A stretch of 64,000 nt of DNA from Murinocardiopsis flavida (GCF_003014485.1 NZ_PYGA01000008.1:124001-188000); one strand, 5' to 3'. Positions 1 through 8,212 are shown, counted from the first letter of the stretch. The notes: generated by a model from the letters alone, not told the origin. Numbers and translations are program-made.

Positions 1-1
1 C

Positions 2-208
2 CGCGCCGTCTGGCGGGCGGCCGCGGTGCACCGCGTCGGCGACCTCGCCATCGGCGACCCTGCGGTGATCGTCGCTGTCGCCGCGTCGCACCGCGAGGAG
101 GCGTTCACCGCCTGCCGCCGGATCATCGACGACCTCAAGGCCGAGGTCCCCATCTGGAAGCACCAGACCTTCGCCGACGGCGGGGCCGAGTGGGTCGGCG
201 CATGCTGA
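2..208 (+). CDS. moaE: Molybdopterin synthase catalytic subunit MoaE, C-terminal part
   Basis: The reading frame is open from the window edge and ends at TGA 206-208, so only about the last 68 residues are present. The peptide reads HRVGDLAIGDPAVIVAV and then VPIWKHQTFADG, which is the MoaE core: the HR-G-L-G-D stretch and the PIWK motif whose Lys lies in the active site. MoaE is the large subunit of molybdopterin synthase and transfers sulfur from MoaD thiocarboxylate to precursor Z in cytosolic molybdenum cofactor synthesis. The start and first half lie outside the window. A moa gene next to the Lon-like protease gene is a common actinobacterial arrangement. The truncation is only the window edge. 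Confidence 0.9.
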   Translation, partial: RAVWRAAAVHRVGDLAIGDPAVIVAVAASHREEAFTACRRIIDDLKAEVPIWKHQTFADGGAEWVGAC

Positions 209-244
209 CGCCCGCGCGGCCGTGCGCCGTTTAGGCTTTCCATC

Positions 245-1300
245 ATGTTCCGTCGCGTAATGACCCTGCTGGTCTCCTCGGCGCTGCTCGTCGGCCTCGC
301 CGTTGGCGGACTGCTGCTGCCCGTCCCCTACCTCGTCGCGTCGCCCGGTCTTTCCCTCAACACCCTCGGCGAGGACGACGAGGGCGAGCGGATCATCCAG
401 GTCGACGGCCGCAAGAGCTACGAGCACAAGGGCGGGCTGTCGATGGTCACCGTGCAGTACGTCGGCGGCCCCGGGGCCCGGGTCGACCTGTTCACCGCGC
501 TCAGCGCCTGGCTCTCCCCGCGCGACGCGGTGCTCCCCGAAGAGGCGATCTTCCCGCCCGGGCAGAGCATGGACGACATCAGCGAGGAGCAGTCGCTCCA
601 GATGGACGACTCCCAGTCCAAGGCCATCGCAGCGGCGCTCACCCAGCTCGACATCGACTACGGCGTGCAGCCGGTCGTGGCCGACGTCGACCCCGAGCTG
701 CCCGCGCACGGCAAGCTGAAAGCGGGCGACGTCATCACCGAGGTCGACGGCGCGCAGGTCGACGGCGTGAAGCAGACGGTCGGCAAGGTCTCCGACCGCG
801 AGCCCGGCGACCCCGTCGAGATGACGGTGGAGCGCAAGGGCGCGCCGAAGGACGTGCGGATCGACACCGCCGAGTCCGACGACGGCACGGCGGTCGTCGG
901 GGTCATGCTCCGCGACGACATGGACTTCCCGTTCGAGGTCGACGTCAGCGTCGGCAATGTCGGCGGGCCGAGCGCCGGCATGATGTTCGCGCTGGGGATC
1001 ATGGACCACCTCAGCAGCGAGGGGCTCACCGGCGGCCACGCCATCGCCGGGACCGGCACCATCGAGCCCGACGGGAAGGTCGGCGGGGTCAGCGGTGTCG
1101 AGCAGAAGATGGTGAGCGCGCAGCGCGAGGGCGCCGAGTACTTCTTCGTCGCATCGGAAAGCTGCGACCTGACCTTCGACTCGGCGGCCACCGGCGAGAT
1201 CGAGGTCGTCAAGATCGACAAGCTCGACGACGCGGTCGACGCGCTCGCCGACATCCGCGGCGGCGACACCGACGACCTCCCGCGCTGCACCCAGAAGTGA
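245..1300 (+). CDS. YlbL-type membrane-anchored PDZ / Lon-like S16 protease
   Basis: 351 residues. One N-terminal membrane segment (about 5-27) anchors an extracytoplasmic protein. A PDZ domain lies at about 130-215 and a Lon-type S16 protease domain at about 225-335. The Ser-Lys dyad is visible as Ser243 in GGPSAGMMFAL and Lys288 in GVEQKMVSA, 45 apart as in Lon proteases. The family is described as surface-associated Lon-like proteases of Gram-positive bacteria, with no substrate known here. The start is fixed by a -10-like TAGGCT at 232-237, seven nucleotides before ATG and without a Shine-Dalgarno, which suggests a leaderless message. The neighbours, PPA1309 and UPF0182, form a conserved actinobacterial cluster. 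Confidence 0.92.
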   Translation: MFRRVMTLLVSSALLVGLAVGGLLLPVPYLVASPGLSLNTLGEDDEGERIIQVDGRKSYEHKGGLSMVTVQYVGGPGARVDLFTALSAWLSPRDAVLPEEAIFPPGQSMDDISEEQSLQMDDSQSKAIAAALTQLDIDYGVQPVVADVDPELPAHGKLKAGDVITEVDGAQVDGVKQTVGKVSDREPGDPVEMTVERKGAPKDVRIDTAESDDGTAVVGVMLRDDMDFPFEVDVSVGNVGGPSAGMMFALGIMDHLSSEGLTGGHAIAGTGTIEPDGKVGGVSGVEQKMVSAQREGAEYFFVASESCDLTFDSAATGEIEVVKIDKLDDAVDALADIRGGDTDDLPRCTQK

Positions 1301-1326
1301 GCGGCGGGCGGCCGCTCGAGCGGCCG

Positions 1327-1854
1327 TCAGTCGTCGTCGGTGTCGAGGGTCAGCGCCAGTGCCGAGGTCAGCGCGGGGACCATGTCGGCCCCGTTGAGCA
1401 CCTGGTCCTCGCTGTCGTGCGCGCGCATGCGCAGCGCCGAGTGGCGGGCGCCGTCGCGCAGGACGGCGGCGACCATCCGGATCTCCTCGCTGCCCGGCTG
1501 GTCCTTGGCCCACGCGCCGGAATCGGCGCCGCGGGGCGGTTCGAGGGTCTCGTCGGAGCCCTGCACCACCAGCCGCTCCATCACCAGCGCACACCCGGCG
1601 ACGGCGTCGGGCCAGGCCATGCGGCCGAGCGCGTCCTCAAGGGGGAGGTCGTCGGGCAGCGGCTCCTGCTCGATGGGGGTGAGGTCGTCGGGGTCGACGG
1701 GTGCGGAGACCCCGAGCATCGCGGCGACACCGGGCTCGCGCGCGAGCAGGTCGGCGGTCGGCACCAGGGCGTAGACCCGCAGCGGCTGGTCCCAGCCCTG
1801 CTGGGAGGCGTGGCGTTCGAGGTCCAGCACGACCTCGCGAATGTTGAATGGCAC
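1327..1854 (-). CDS. PPA1309 family protein
   Basis: About 175 residues from the GTG at 1854. The conserved PPA1309 core is seen in FNIREVVLDLERHA, GWDQPLRVYALVPTADLL and the Trp-Pro region MAWPDAVAGCALVMERLV, followed by the acidic tail LTLDTDDD. The function of the family is unknown. It is a small soluble protein found next to the UPF0182 and YlbL-protease genes in many actinobacteria. I chose GTG 1854 because family members begin about ten residues before the REVVLDLE stretch. The frame stays open upstream to an ATG at 1956, but that extension is Pro/Arg-rich and looks non-coding. The gene is convergent with the protease gene (26 bp apart) and divergent from UPF0182. Confidence 0.85.
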   Translation of the reverse strand: MPFNIREVVLDLERHASQQGWDQPLRVYALVPTADLLAREPGVAAMLGVSAPVDPDDLTPIEQEPLPDDLPLEDALGRMAWPDAVAGCALVMERLVVQGSDETLEPPRGADSGAWAKDQPGSEEIRMVAAVLRDGARHSALRMRAHDSEDQVLNGADMVPALTSALALTLDTDDD

Positions 1855-2166
1855 GCCCCCAGTGTCCCCTGCCGCAGGGGGTGTCGGGGACGCAGGGCGG
1901 CGCGCCCGGACACGCCCAGTAAGGTCGTAGACGGCGTCGGCGATCCGGCGGACCATGACCGGACGGCGTCGTCACCCGGGCTCGACCCCGCCCGGCCGCG
2001 GGCCGAAATCCGGGCGATGCCGGCTCGATGCAATCTTGACATCGCCTCGGCGCGTGGTCTCGGGAACCAAGTGCGCGGCCAATAAGTTGCCGATAAGAGG
2101 GCCGATGATGGGGGACCCCCGATTCCCGGACTGCCCGACTCGCTTCAACAATAACGAGGGGGAGGC
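1855..2166. other. Divergent intergenic region between PPA1309 and UPF0182
   Basis: About 310 bases without a convincing gene. It carries the SigR-like element at 2062-2089 and a strong ribosome site, GAGGGGGAGG, immediately before the GTG at 2167. An isolated TTGACA at 2036-2041 has no -10 at the proper distance. Confidence 0.6.
2062..2089 (+). promoter_or_regulatory. Possible SigR-type (ECF) promoter upstream of UPF0182
   Basis: GGGAAC at 2062-2067 and GTTG at 2086-2089 are separated by exactly 18 bases. That matches the GGAAY-N18-GTT consensus of actinobacterial SigR/SigH promoters. Start GTG 2167 lies about 78 bases downstream. SigR itself is encoded at 29006 in this window. The assignment to SigR is inference, since a short motif can occur by chance. 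Confidence 0.4.
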
Positions 2167-5100
2167 GTGAGCTTCCGATCACCCGGCGCATCATCTGCGC
2201 GAATGCCTCGTCGGACCCGGCTGCTCGCGCCTGTGGCCGCCGCCGTGGTCGTCATCGTCGCCGGCCTGATGCTGGCGGCGAACTTCTGGACCGACTACCG
2301 GTGGTTCGACTCCGTCGGCTACACCGGGGTCTTCCTGACCGAGCTGCGCACGCGCGCGATCCTGTTCGCCGCCGGCGGCGTGCTCATGGCGCTGATCGTG
2401 GGCGCCAGCATCTTCTTCGCGTACCGCACCCGGCCCACGTTCCGCCCGTTCAGCCTCGAACAGCAGGGTCTCGACCGCTACCGCGCGTCGATCGACCCGC
2501 ACCGCAAGATCTTCTTCTGGGCGATCACCGGCGGCCTGGGGCTGCTCGCGGGGGCCTCGGCGAGCGCCGAGTGGAAGACGTTCCTCGAGTTCACGAACGC
2601 CACGCCGTTCGGGCAGAAGGACGCCCAGTTCGGCATCGACATCGCGTTCTTCACGTTCTCCTACCCGTTCTACCGGGTGATCCTGGGCTACCTGTTCGTC
2701 GCGGTCGTCGTGGCGTTCATCGCGTCGCTGGTGGTGCACTACCTCTACGGCGGCGTGCGGCTCCAGTCGCAGGGCCAGCGCGCCACCGCGCCGGCGCGGG
2801 TCCAGCTCTCCGTGCTGCTCGGCACCTTCGTGCTGCTGAAGGCCATCGCCTACTGGTTCGACCGCTACGGACTGGTGTTCTCCACCCGCGGCTACACCGA
2901 CGGCGCGGCCTACACCGACGTCAACGCCGTGCTCTACGCCAAGACGATCCTGGTGATCATCGCCAGCGTCTGCGCCGTGCTGTTCTTCGCGAACATCTAC
3001 TTCAAGAACGCCATGATCCCGGTGGTCAGCCTCGGGCTCCTGGTGCTCTCGGCTGTGCTCATCGGCGGGGTGTACCCCGCGTTCGTCCAGCAGTTCACCG
3101 TTCAGCCGAACGAGCAGCGCCTGGAGAACGCCTACATCAAGCGGAACATCGACGCGACCCGCGACGCCTACAACATCGCCGACGCCGAGGTCGAGACCTA
3201 CGAGGCCGAGACCAAGCTCGACCCCGACCAGCTCGCCGAAGAGGCGACCACGATCCCCAGCGTCCGGCTGGTCGACCCCGCGGTGGTCTCGCAGACCTTC
3301 CAGCAGATGCAGCAGGTCCGCGGGTTCTACCAGTTCCCCGAGGTGCTCGACGTCGACCGCTACAAGACCGCCGACGGCGGCTCGGTCGACACGATCATCG
3401 CCGCGCGCGAGGTCGACGGCCCGCCGGCGGGGCAGGACAACTGGCTCACCCGGCACCTGGTCTACACGCACGGGTTCGGCATCGTCGCGGCAGCGGGCAA
3501 CCAGGTCGACAGCGAGGGCAAGCCGGCGTTCACGCAGTACAACATCCCGCCGCAGGGTGAGCTGTCGAACGAGGAGACCGGCACCGGCAAGTACGAGCCG
3601 CGCATCTACTTCGGCCGCGAAGGCGCCGAGTACGTCATCGTGAACGCCGAGCCCGAGTACGACTACCCGGAGGACGCCGGCGACAGCGAGGTCACCACCC
3701 GCGAGGACGCCCAGGACCCGTCGCCCTCACCGTCTCCCGACAACGCCAAGGCGCCCGCGCAGGCGTCCGGCAAGGACGGCGGCGGCGCAGAGGCCGACCA
3801 GGGCGGTTCAGGCGGCGAGAAGGGCGGCGGCGGCTCCGGCGGTGGTTCCGGCGGCGGCGGCGAGGAGACCGGCCAGGCCACCAACCACTACGACGGCAAG
3901 GGCGGGGTCAAGCTCAACAACTTCTTCGACCGCATCCTGTACGCGGTGAAGTACCAAGAGCCCGACATCCTGCTGAACAGCGCCATCAGCTCCGAGTCGC
4001 AGATCCTCTACGAGCGCGACCCCGCCACCCGGGTGGAGAAGGTCGCCCCGTACCTCACGGTCGACGGCAAGCCCTACCCCGCGGTGGTCGACGGCAAGGT
4101 GCAGTGGATCGTCGACGCCTACACCACCTCGGACCGCTACCCGTACTCCAAGCCCATCGACCTCGCCGACGCCACGGCCGACACCTTCACCGAGAACACC
4201 AACGCGGTGAACACCCTGCCCGGCAACCAGGTCAACTACATCCGCAACTCGGTGAAGGCGACCGTCGACGCCTACGACGGCACGGTCACGCTGTACGGCT
4301 GGGACGACAAGGACCCCGTCCTGAAGACCTGGTCCAAGGCGTTCCCCGGCACCATCACCAAGAAGTCCGACATCTCGGAGGAGCTCCAGGACCACCTCCG
4401 GTACCCGGACGACATGTACAAGGTGCAGCGCGAGATGTTGAAGCGCTACCACATCACCGACGCCAACGCGTTCTACGGCGGCCAGGACTTCTGGAACGTC
4501 CCGTCCGACCCGACCAAGAGCGGCAACAGCCCCGAGCCGCCGTACCGCCAGACCCTGCGCTACCCCGGCGACGACGACGCCAGCTTCTCGCTGACCTCGA
4601 CCTTCGTGCCGCGGGGCAGGGAGAACCTGGCGGCGTTCATGGCGGTCGACAGCGATCCGGAGTCCGAGAACTACGGGAAGCTGCGGCTGCTGGAGCTGCC
4701 GCGCAGCAGGGTCATCAACGGTCCGGGGCAGGTGCAGAACCAGTTCCAGTCCGATGCCAACGTCCGTGAGGTGCTGCTGCCGTTGCAGCAGAGCGATGCG
4801 AAGGTCACCTACGGCAACCTGCTGACCCTGCCGTTCGCGGGCGGTCTGCTCTACGTCGAGCCGTTGTACGTGCAGTCGGGCGACGGCGACGCCTCCTACC
4901 CGCTGCTCCAGCAGGTCATGGTGGCCTACGGCGAGCAGGTGGCCATCGGCAGCAACCTCCAGGACGCGCTGAACAACCTGTTCGAGGGCGGCGACGCACC
5001 GCTGCCCGACGAGCCGGCGCCGGAAGGCGGCGACGGCGGTGGCGGCGGAGCGGCCAACGACGAGCTGAGCAAGGCGCTCAAGGACGCCGACGCCGCCTAC

Positions 5101-5208
5101 GACGAAGGCCAGGAGGCGCTCAAGGAGGGCGACTTCGAGGGCTACGGCAAGGCCAACGACAAGCTGAAGAAGGCCCTCGACCGCGCAGCCAAGGCGTCCG
5201 GGGACTGA
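2167..5208 (+). CDS. UPF0182 family large membrane protein
   Basis: 1013 residues, the usual size of the family. The N-terminal third holds about seven hydrophobic segments between residues 15 and 320, including the diagnostic NFWTDYRWFDSVGY after the first one. A long extracytoplasmic region follows, with the conserved PSVRLVDPAVVSQTFQQ and NYIRNSVKATVDAYDG stretches. Two low-complexity linkers stand out: a Gly/Ser/Glu-rich insert at about 515-580 and a Gly-rich run near 950-960, followed by an acidic Lys/Ala-rich helical tail. No biochemical role is established for the family. GTG 2167 is supported by the overlapping GAGGGGGAGG ribosome site. A SigR-like promoter lies upstream and a hairpin terminator follows the stop codon. 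Confidence 0.92.
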   Translation: MSFRSPGASSARMPRRTRLLAPVAAAVVVIVAGLMLAANFWTDYRWFDSVGYTGVFLTELRTRAILFAAGGVLMALIVGASIFFAYRTRPTFRPFSLEQQGLDRYRASIDPHRKIFFWAITGGLGLLAGASASAEWKTFLEFTNATPFGQKDAQFGIDIAFFTFSYPFYRVILGYLFVAVVVAFIASLVVHYLYGGVRLQSQGQRATAPARVQLSVLLGTFVLLKAIAYWFDRYGLVFSTRGYTDGAAYTDVNAVLYAKTILVIIASVCAVLFFANIYFKNAMIPVVSLGLLVLSAVLIGGVYPAFVQQFTVQPNEQRLENAYIKRNIDATRDAYNIADAEVETYEAETKLDPDQLAEEATTIPSVRLVDPAVVSQTFQQMQQVRGFYQFPEVLDVDRYKTADGGSVDTIIAAREVDGPPAGQDNWLTRHLVYTHGFGIVAAAGNQVDSEGKPAFTQYNIPPQGELSNEETGTGKYEPRIYFGREGAEYVIVNAEPEYDYPEDAGDSEVTTREDAQDPSPSPSPDNAKAPAQASGKDGGGAEADQGGSGGEKGGGGSGGGSGGGGEETGQATNHYDGKGGVKLNNFFDRILYAVKYQEPDILLNSAISSESQILYERDPATRVEKVAPYLTVDGKPYPAVVDGKVQWIVDAYTTSDRYPYSKPIDLADATADTFTENTNAVNTLPGNQVNYIRNSVKATVDAYDGTVTLYGWDDKDPVLKTWSKAFPGTITKKSDISEELQDHLRYPDDMYKVQREMLKRYHITDANAFYGGQDFWNVPSDPTKSGNSPEPPYRQTLRYPGDDDASFSLTSTFVPRGRENLAAFMAVDSDPESENYGKLRLLELPRSRVINGPGQVQNQFQSDANVREVLLPLQQSDAKVTYGNLLTLPFAGGLLYVEPLYVQSGDGDASYPLLQQVMVAYGEQVAIGSNLQDALNNLFEGGDAPLPDEPAPEGGDGGGGGAANDELSKALKDADAAYDEGQEALKEGDFEGYGKANDKLKKALDRAAKASGD

Positions 5209-5231
5209 GCCCGGCGGCACCGGCGCAAACA

Positions 5232-5262
5232 GGAGGGGCGGGGGTTCGACCCCCGCTCCTCC
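5232..5262 (+). terminator. Hairpin terminator after UPF0182
   Basis: A 14-bp stem (5232-5245 with 5249-5262, one G:T pair) closes a three-base TCG loop and is followed by GGCGTTTCC. It lies 24 bases after the UPF0182 stop and insulates the tRNA gene. Confidence 0.75.
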
Positions 5263-5289
5263 GGCGTTTCCCCGCCGGTACGCTCCGAT

Positions 5290-5318
5290 TTGGTACACCG
5301 TCGAATAACCGCTAATGT
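5290..5318 (+). promoter_or_regulatory. Promoter of initiator tRNA gene, copy 1
   Basis: TTGGTA (5290-5295) and TAATGT (5313-5318) are separated by exactly 17 bases, a good housekeeping sigma-70-type promoter. Transcription would begin about ten bases before the mature tRNA 5' end at 5335. Confidence 0.7.
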
Positions 5319-5334
5319 AGTGATCACACACCGA

Positions 5335-5411
5335 CGCGGGGTGGAGCAGTTCGGTAGCTCGCTGGGCTCATAACCCAGAGGTCGCAGGTTCAAATCCTGT
5401 CCCCGCTACCA
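5335..5411 (+). tRNA. Initiator tRNA-fMet (CAU), copy 1
   Basis: 77 nucleotides with encoded CCA. The anticodon loop CTCATAA has anticodon CAT. Initiator hallmarks are present: a C1:U72 mismatch at the top of the acceptor stem and three consecutive G:C pairs (GGG/CCC) at the base of the anticodon stem. The T-arm GGTTCAAATCC is canonical. An identical copy lies at 15826-15902. It has its own promoter and a following terminator, so it is a single-gene unit. Confidence 0.97.
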
Positions 5412-5418
5412 CGCCGAG

Positions 5419-5449
5419 AGCCCGCCAGATTTCAATCTGGCGGGCTTTT
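5419..5449 (+). terminator. Terminator of tRNA-fMet copy 1
   Basis: A perfect 13-bp stem (5419-5431 with 5434-5446) is followed by TTTTC. It lies eight bases after the tRNA CCA end and is a classic intrinsic terminator. Confidence 0.85.
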
Positions 5450-5642
5450 CGCATGTCCCGGGGGTCAAGGGGTGGGCTGCCGTCGCGGGGCCCCGCTGCG
5501 CGACAATCCGCGAAGCGGGCGCAGTAGGGGACTGCGAAGCACCCGGCGGCACGAAGCGCCACGGTCCGCTTTGGGCACCAGACCCCAGGCACAGGGCCCC
5601 GGGGCACAGGCCCGGTGTCCCGGCCGCCGCCCCGGAGTCCGT

Positions 5643-6221
5643 TCACTCGTGGCCGACGTGGGTGATCCTGTCGTCGCCGAGGCGGTGCTGGACGTCCTGG
5701 AGCAGCAGGTGGAGCAGCTCCGCGAGGCGGTCCTGCTGGTCGGGTGTCAGTCCGCCGACCAGTTCGGCCTCGCGGTGCAGCACCTGGTCGACGGTCGCCT
5801 CGACGAGTTCGTGGCCGGTCACCGTCAGCGTCACCTCGACCGTGCGCGGCCGCCCCTGTCCGGGGGAGCGGGTCACCAGCCCGTCGCGCTCGGCGCGGGC
5901 GACGCGCTGCGAGACCGCCCCCGCGGTGACCAGCGAGCGGCGGCCGAGTTCGCGGGTGCTGAGGGTGTAGGGGGCGCCGCTCCGGCGCAGGACGCTGAGC
6001 AGGTCGAGGGTCGCGGCGTCGACCCCGGCGCGGGTGAGGACGCGGCGCCGGTCGTCGCCGAGGAGCTTCGCGAGCCGCCAGATCGGTGTGACGATCCCGA
6101 TGGAGGAGACCGGCGTGCCGGGCCGCTCGCGCTCCCACGCGGCGGCGATCTCGCGCACGGGGTCGTCGGCCGCGCCGTCCAGCGGGTATCCGTCGGCGCC
6201 CGCTTTGGGGCCTGGTGTCAC
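5643..6221 (-). CDS. MarR family transcriptional regulator
   Basis: 192 residues from GTG 6221. The centre carries a MarR winged helix: LDLLSVLRRSGAPYTLSTRELGRRS, then the recognition region LVTAGAVSQRVARAERDGLV and the wing RSPGQGRPRTVEVTLT. A C-terminal dimerisation helix follows, LAELLHLLLQDVQHRLGD. The start is supported by GGAG five bases upstream. The frame is open further upstream but only into the divergent promoter. It is transcribed away from the SDR gene at 6288. An 18-bp palindrome lies between them, so self-repression and control of the SDR gene are likely. MarR ligands are often phenolic compounds or oxidants, but the ligand here is unknown. Confidence 0.88.
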   Translation of the reverse strand: MTPGPKAGADGYPLDGAADDPVREIAAAWERERPGTPVSSIGIVTPIWRLAKLLGDDRRRVLTRAGVDAATLDLLSVLRRSGAPYTLSTRELGRRSLVTAGAVSQRVARAERDGLVTRSPGQGRPRTVEVTLTVTGHELVEATVDQVLHREAELVGGLTPDQQDRLAELLHLLLQDVQHRLGDDRITHVGHE

Positions 6222-6245
6222 GGTGTCTCCACGAGTGCTACGTTT

Positions 6246-6263
6246 AGATCTATATTTAGATCT
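6246..6263. promoter_or_regulatory. Putative MarR operator palindrome
   Basis: AGATCTATATTTAGATCT has perfect 7-base inverted arms (AGATCTA/TAGATCT) around four AT-rich bases in an otherwise GC-rich region. It sits 25 bases from the MarR start and 25 bases from the SDR start, placed to control both promoters. Size and position suit a MarR dimer site. Confidence 0.7.
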
Positions 6264-6287
6264 CAATGGAAGGTACCCGGTAAGCAT

Positions 6288-7007
6288 ATGCGACGCACCA
6301 TCCTGATCACCGGCGGCGGAACGGGAATCGGTCGTGCCGTCGCCCGGCACTTCGCCGAGCAGGGGGAGAACGTCATCGCCACCGGCCGCCGTCCCGGGCC
6401 CCTCAAGGAACTGGCGGTCGAGACCGGCGTCCGCACGGTCGTGTGCGACCACACCCGCACCGCCGCGCTCACCGAGCTGCTGACCGACCTGCCGGAACGC
6501 ATCGACGTGCTGGTCAACAACGCGGGCGGCAACACCGACTTCGACGCCGAGGGGCGGACCGACCTCGACGCCTACGCCAGGGACTTCCGCGGCAATATCG
6601 AAGCGAACCTGGTCGGCGCCGCGCTGACCACCAAGGCGCTGGACCAGCGCCTCACGGCGGGCGGCGCCGTGGTGCACATCGGCTCGATCGCCGCCGACCA
6701 GGGCGCGGGGTCCTACGGCGCGGCGAAGGCCGGTCTCGCCGCGTGGAACCTCGACCTGGCCGCCGAGCTGGGCCGCCGCGACATCACCGCGAATGTCGTC
6801 TCGCCCGGCTACATCGCCGACACCGAGTTCTTCCGGGACCGCCTCTCAGCGGAGCGCCGCGAGGCGCTGGTCGCGGCGACCGCAATGGGCCGCGCGGGCG
6901 CACCGGAGGACGTCGCCGAGGCGGTCGCCTTCCTCGCCTCCCCGGCCGCCCGCCACATCACCGGCCAAGTCCTCAACGTCAACGGAGGAGCCCAAATGAC
7001 CCGCTGA
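6288..7007 (+). CDS. SDR family oxidoreductase, FabG-like
   Basis: 239 residues, a classical short-chain dehydrogenase length. The N-terminal NAD(P) motif is TGGGTGIG (about 8-15) and NNAGG follows near residue 81. The catalytic Ser is in HIGSIA and the Tyr and Lys are in SYGAAKAG. The C-terminal INGQ-like motif is VLNVNGGAQM. An Arg-rich stretch after the second beta strand (ATGRRPGPL) suggests NADPH preference. The ATG at 6288 has GGAAGG about 14 bases upstream. Its substrate cannot be told. Divergence from MarR with a shared operator suggests an inducible detoxification or redox role, which is inference. Confidence 0.9.
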   Translation: MRRTILITGGGTGIGRAVARHFAEQGENVIATGRRPGPLKELAVETGVRTVVCDHTRTAALTELLTDLPERIDVLVNNAGGNTDFDAEGRTDLDAYARDFRGNIEANLVGAALTTKALDQRLTAGGAVVHIGSIAADQGAGSYGAAKAGLAAWNLDLAAELGRRDITANVVSPGYIADTEFFRDRLSAERREALVAATAMGRAGAPEDVAEAVAFLASPAARHITGQVLNVNGGAQMTR

Positions 7008-7082
7008 CCCGGCTGCCGCCGCTGGGGTCGAAGGTGCAAAGAATCTCTGTCGGAGCTCATGCGGTTGTGCCCGGACCGGAGC

Positions 7083-7628
7083 TCATTCGGCAGGAGCGAG
7101 GCCGGCGAATTCGAGGTAGTCGTGCAGGGGAACAGCAGCGGCTTGGGCGGCGCACCGCCATTCGACGTGCTGATCGACGCGGTCGGCATCGGCGAACTCG
7201 ACCTCGGTGAACTCGCCACCCGGGCCGTAGTTCGGGACAGCTGAACGCCGGTCATCGAACAGCCAGAAGTCCTCCCCATCGGGTAGCCCGATTCCATCGG
7301 CCTCGCTTCGGGCGAGGATCTGCGCGTCCTCACCCGCCGCAACATTGGCGGGATAGGCGCAGGTGAGCTCGAACCTGAGGTCGTCGGTCAGCGGGTCGGG
7401 GACGATGTGGACGCGCCCGATGGTGCGATCTCTCTTCCCGATCTGTCGAACCGTCCGCTGCCAGGGGTGCCGCCAACTCAGATCCTGTTCCTGACCGGCC
7501 AGGAAGCGGCGGTAGGGTTCGCGTTCGTTGTCGGCGAGGTAGAAACCGAGCGTATCCAGCCGAAACGCCGACACCTGAAACCAGGACAGGAACTGAGCGG
7601 CGAATTCCGCAGCGGGCACAGTACTCAC
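7083..7628 (-). CDS. DUF6879 family protein
   Basis: 181 residues from GTG 7628, with GGGAG seven bases upstream. The sequence RVHIVPDPLTDDLRFELTCAYPANVAAGED matches the shared core of the DUF6879 family, typical of actinobacteria, and is followed by DFWLFDD. In other actinobacteria such genes often sit beside XRE/DUF5753 regulators or small ATPase-type anti-sigma genes. Here the upstream gene on the same strand is a frameshifted HATPase protein. No function is established, so this stays a hypothetical regulator-associated protein. Confidence 0.75.
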   Translation of the reverse strand: MSTVPAAEFAAQFLSWFQVSAFRLDTLGFYLADNEREPYRRFLAGQEQDLSWRHPWQRTVRQIGKRDRTIGRVHIVPDPLTDDLRFELTCAYPANVAAGEDAQILARSEADGIGLPDGEDFWLFDDRRSAVPNYGPGGEFTEVEFADADRVDQHVEWRCAAQAAAVPLHDYLEFAGLAPAE

Positions 7629-7758
7629 AAGGCTCTCCCTCGATCTGACGGACCGTCGAAAGTCATACGTGGTGCGCGGACAGATCTGCGCCTTAACCGG
7701 AAGGCGCGGGCTGGCGTGGTCAGTCTGTGTCTTCGCCCCTGGTGAGGGTGAACTCGGC

Positions 7759-8212
7759 TCAGACGGTGGTGCCCAGTTCGGTGCAGAACGGGAACGCCAG
7801 GACCGGGCGGGTGCCCCACGTGGTGGCGAGGGATTCCATCAGCAGTAGGCCGCGGCCGTTCTCGGCGTCCTCCCACTCTGCGATGGTGGGGGACGCGGGG
7901 ACGGTGTTCCCTGGCGCCGTCGTCGATCACCGACAGGCGCAGCGCCGTGGCGGTGGCGGACAGTGCGCGGACGACGCGGCCGCCGGGGTCGCCGGAGCGG
8001 GTGTGTTCGGCGGCGTTGGCGAAGGCCTCGCTGGCGCACAGGACAACGGTCTCGATCAGGTCGTCGGTGATGCCGGGGAGCCCGGTGAGGTCGGTGCGCA
8101 GTTCGGCGCGGACGCGGGCGGCCTGGGCGGTCTCGCCGGGGTAGATGCGCGGCGCCCAGTGATTTCCGGGTAATGCGGGCATGGGCCGGGTCGGGTAGGG
8201 CAGGATGGCCAT
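7759..8212 (-). pseudogene. HATPase (RsbW-like anti-sigma) protein, frameshifted
   Basis: The gene starts at ATG 8212 (AAAGGA nine bases upstream) and reads a histidine-kinase-like ATPase fold: N-box SEAFANAAEHTRSG, then VIDDG of the G1 box. Just after VIDDG, near 7918-7921, the frame breaks. The family continuation is in another frame: TIAEWEDAENGRGLLLMESL (the G2 box) followed by FCTELGTTV and a stop at 7759-7761. The span of 454 bases is not a multiple of three, so one base is extra or two are missing. Family members bind ATP and act as anti-sigma factors or serine kinases. Either this copy is broken, or a sequencing error lies there. No clear slippery heptamer is seen. Confidence 0.8.

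Noticed and set aside
1855-1956. N-terminal extension of the PPA1309 protein to ATG 1956
   Set aside because: The extension is Arg/Pro-rich without conservation-like pattern, and GTG 1854 lies at the family's usual N-terminus.
2036-2041. TTGACA as a housekeeping -35
   Set aside because: No -10 of the TAnnnT type lies 16-18 bases downstream, so it is likely chance.
5142-5393. Minus-strand ORF beginning MNLRPLGYEPSELPNCSTPR, and a matching ORF at 15639-15884
   Set aside because: Both are antisense readings of the initiator tRNA genes. This peptide appears wherever that tRNA occurs and has no gene features.
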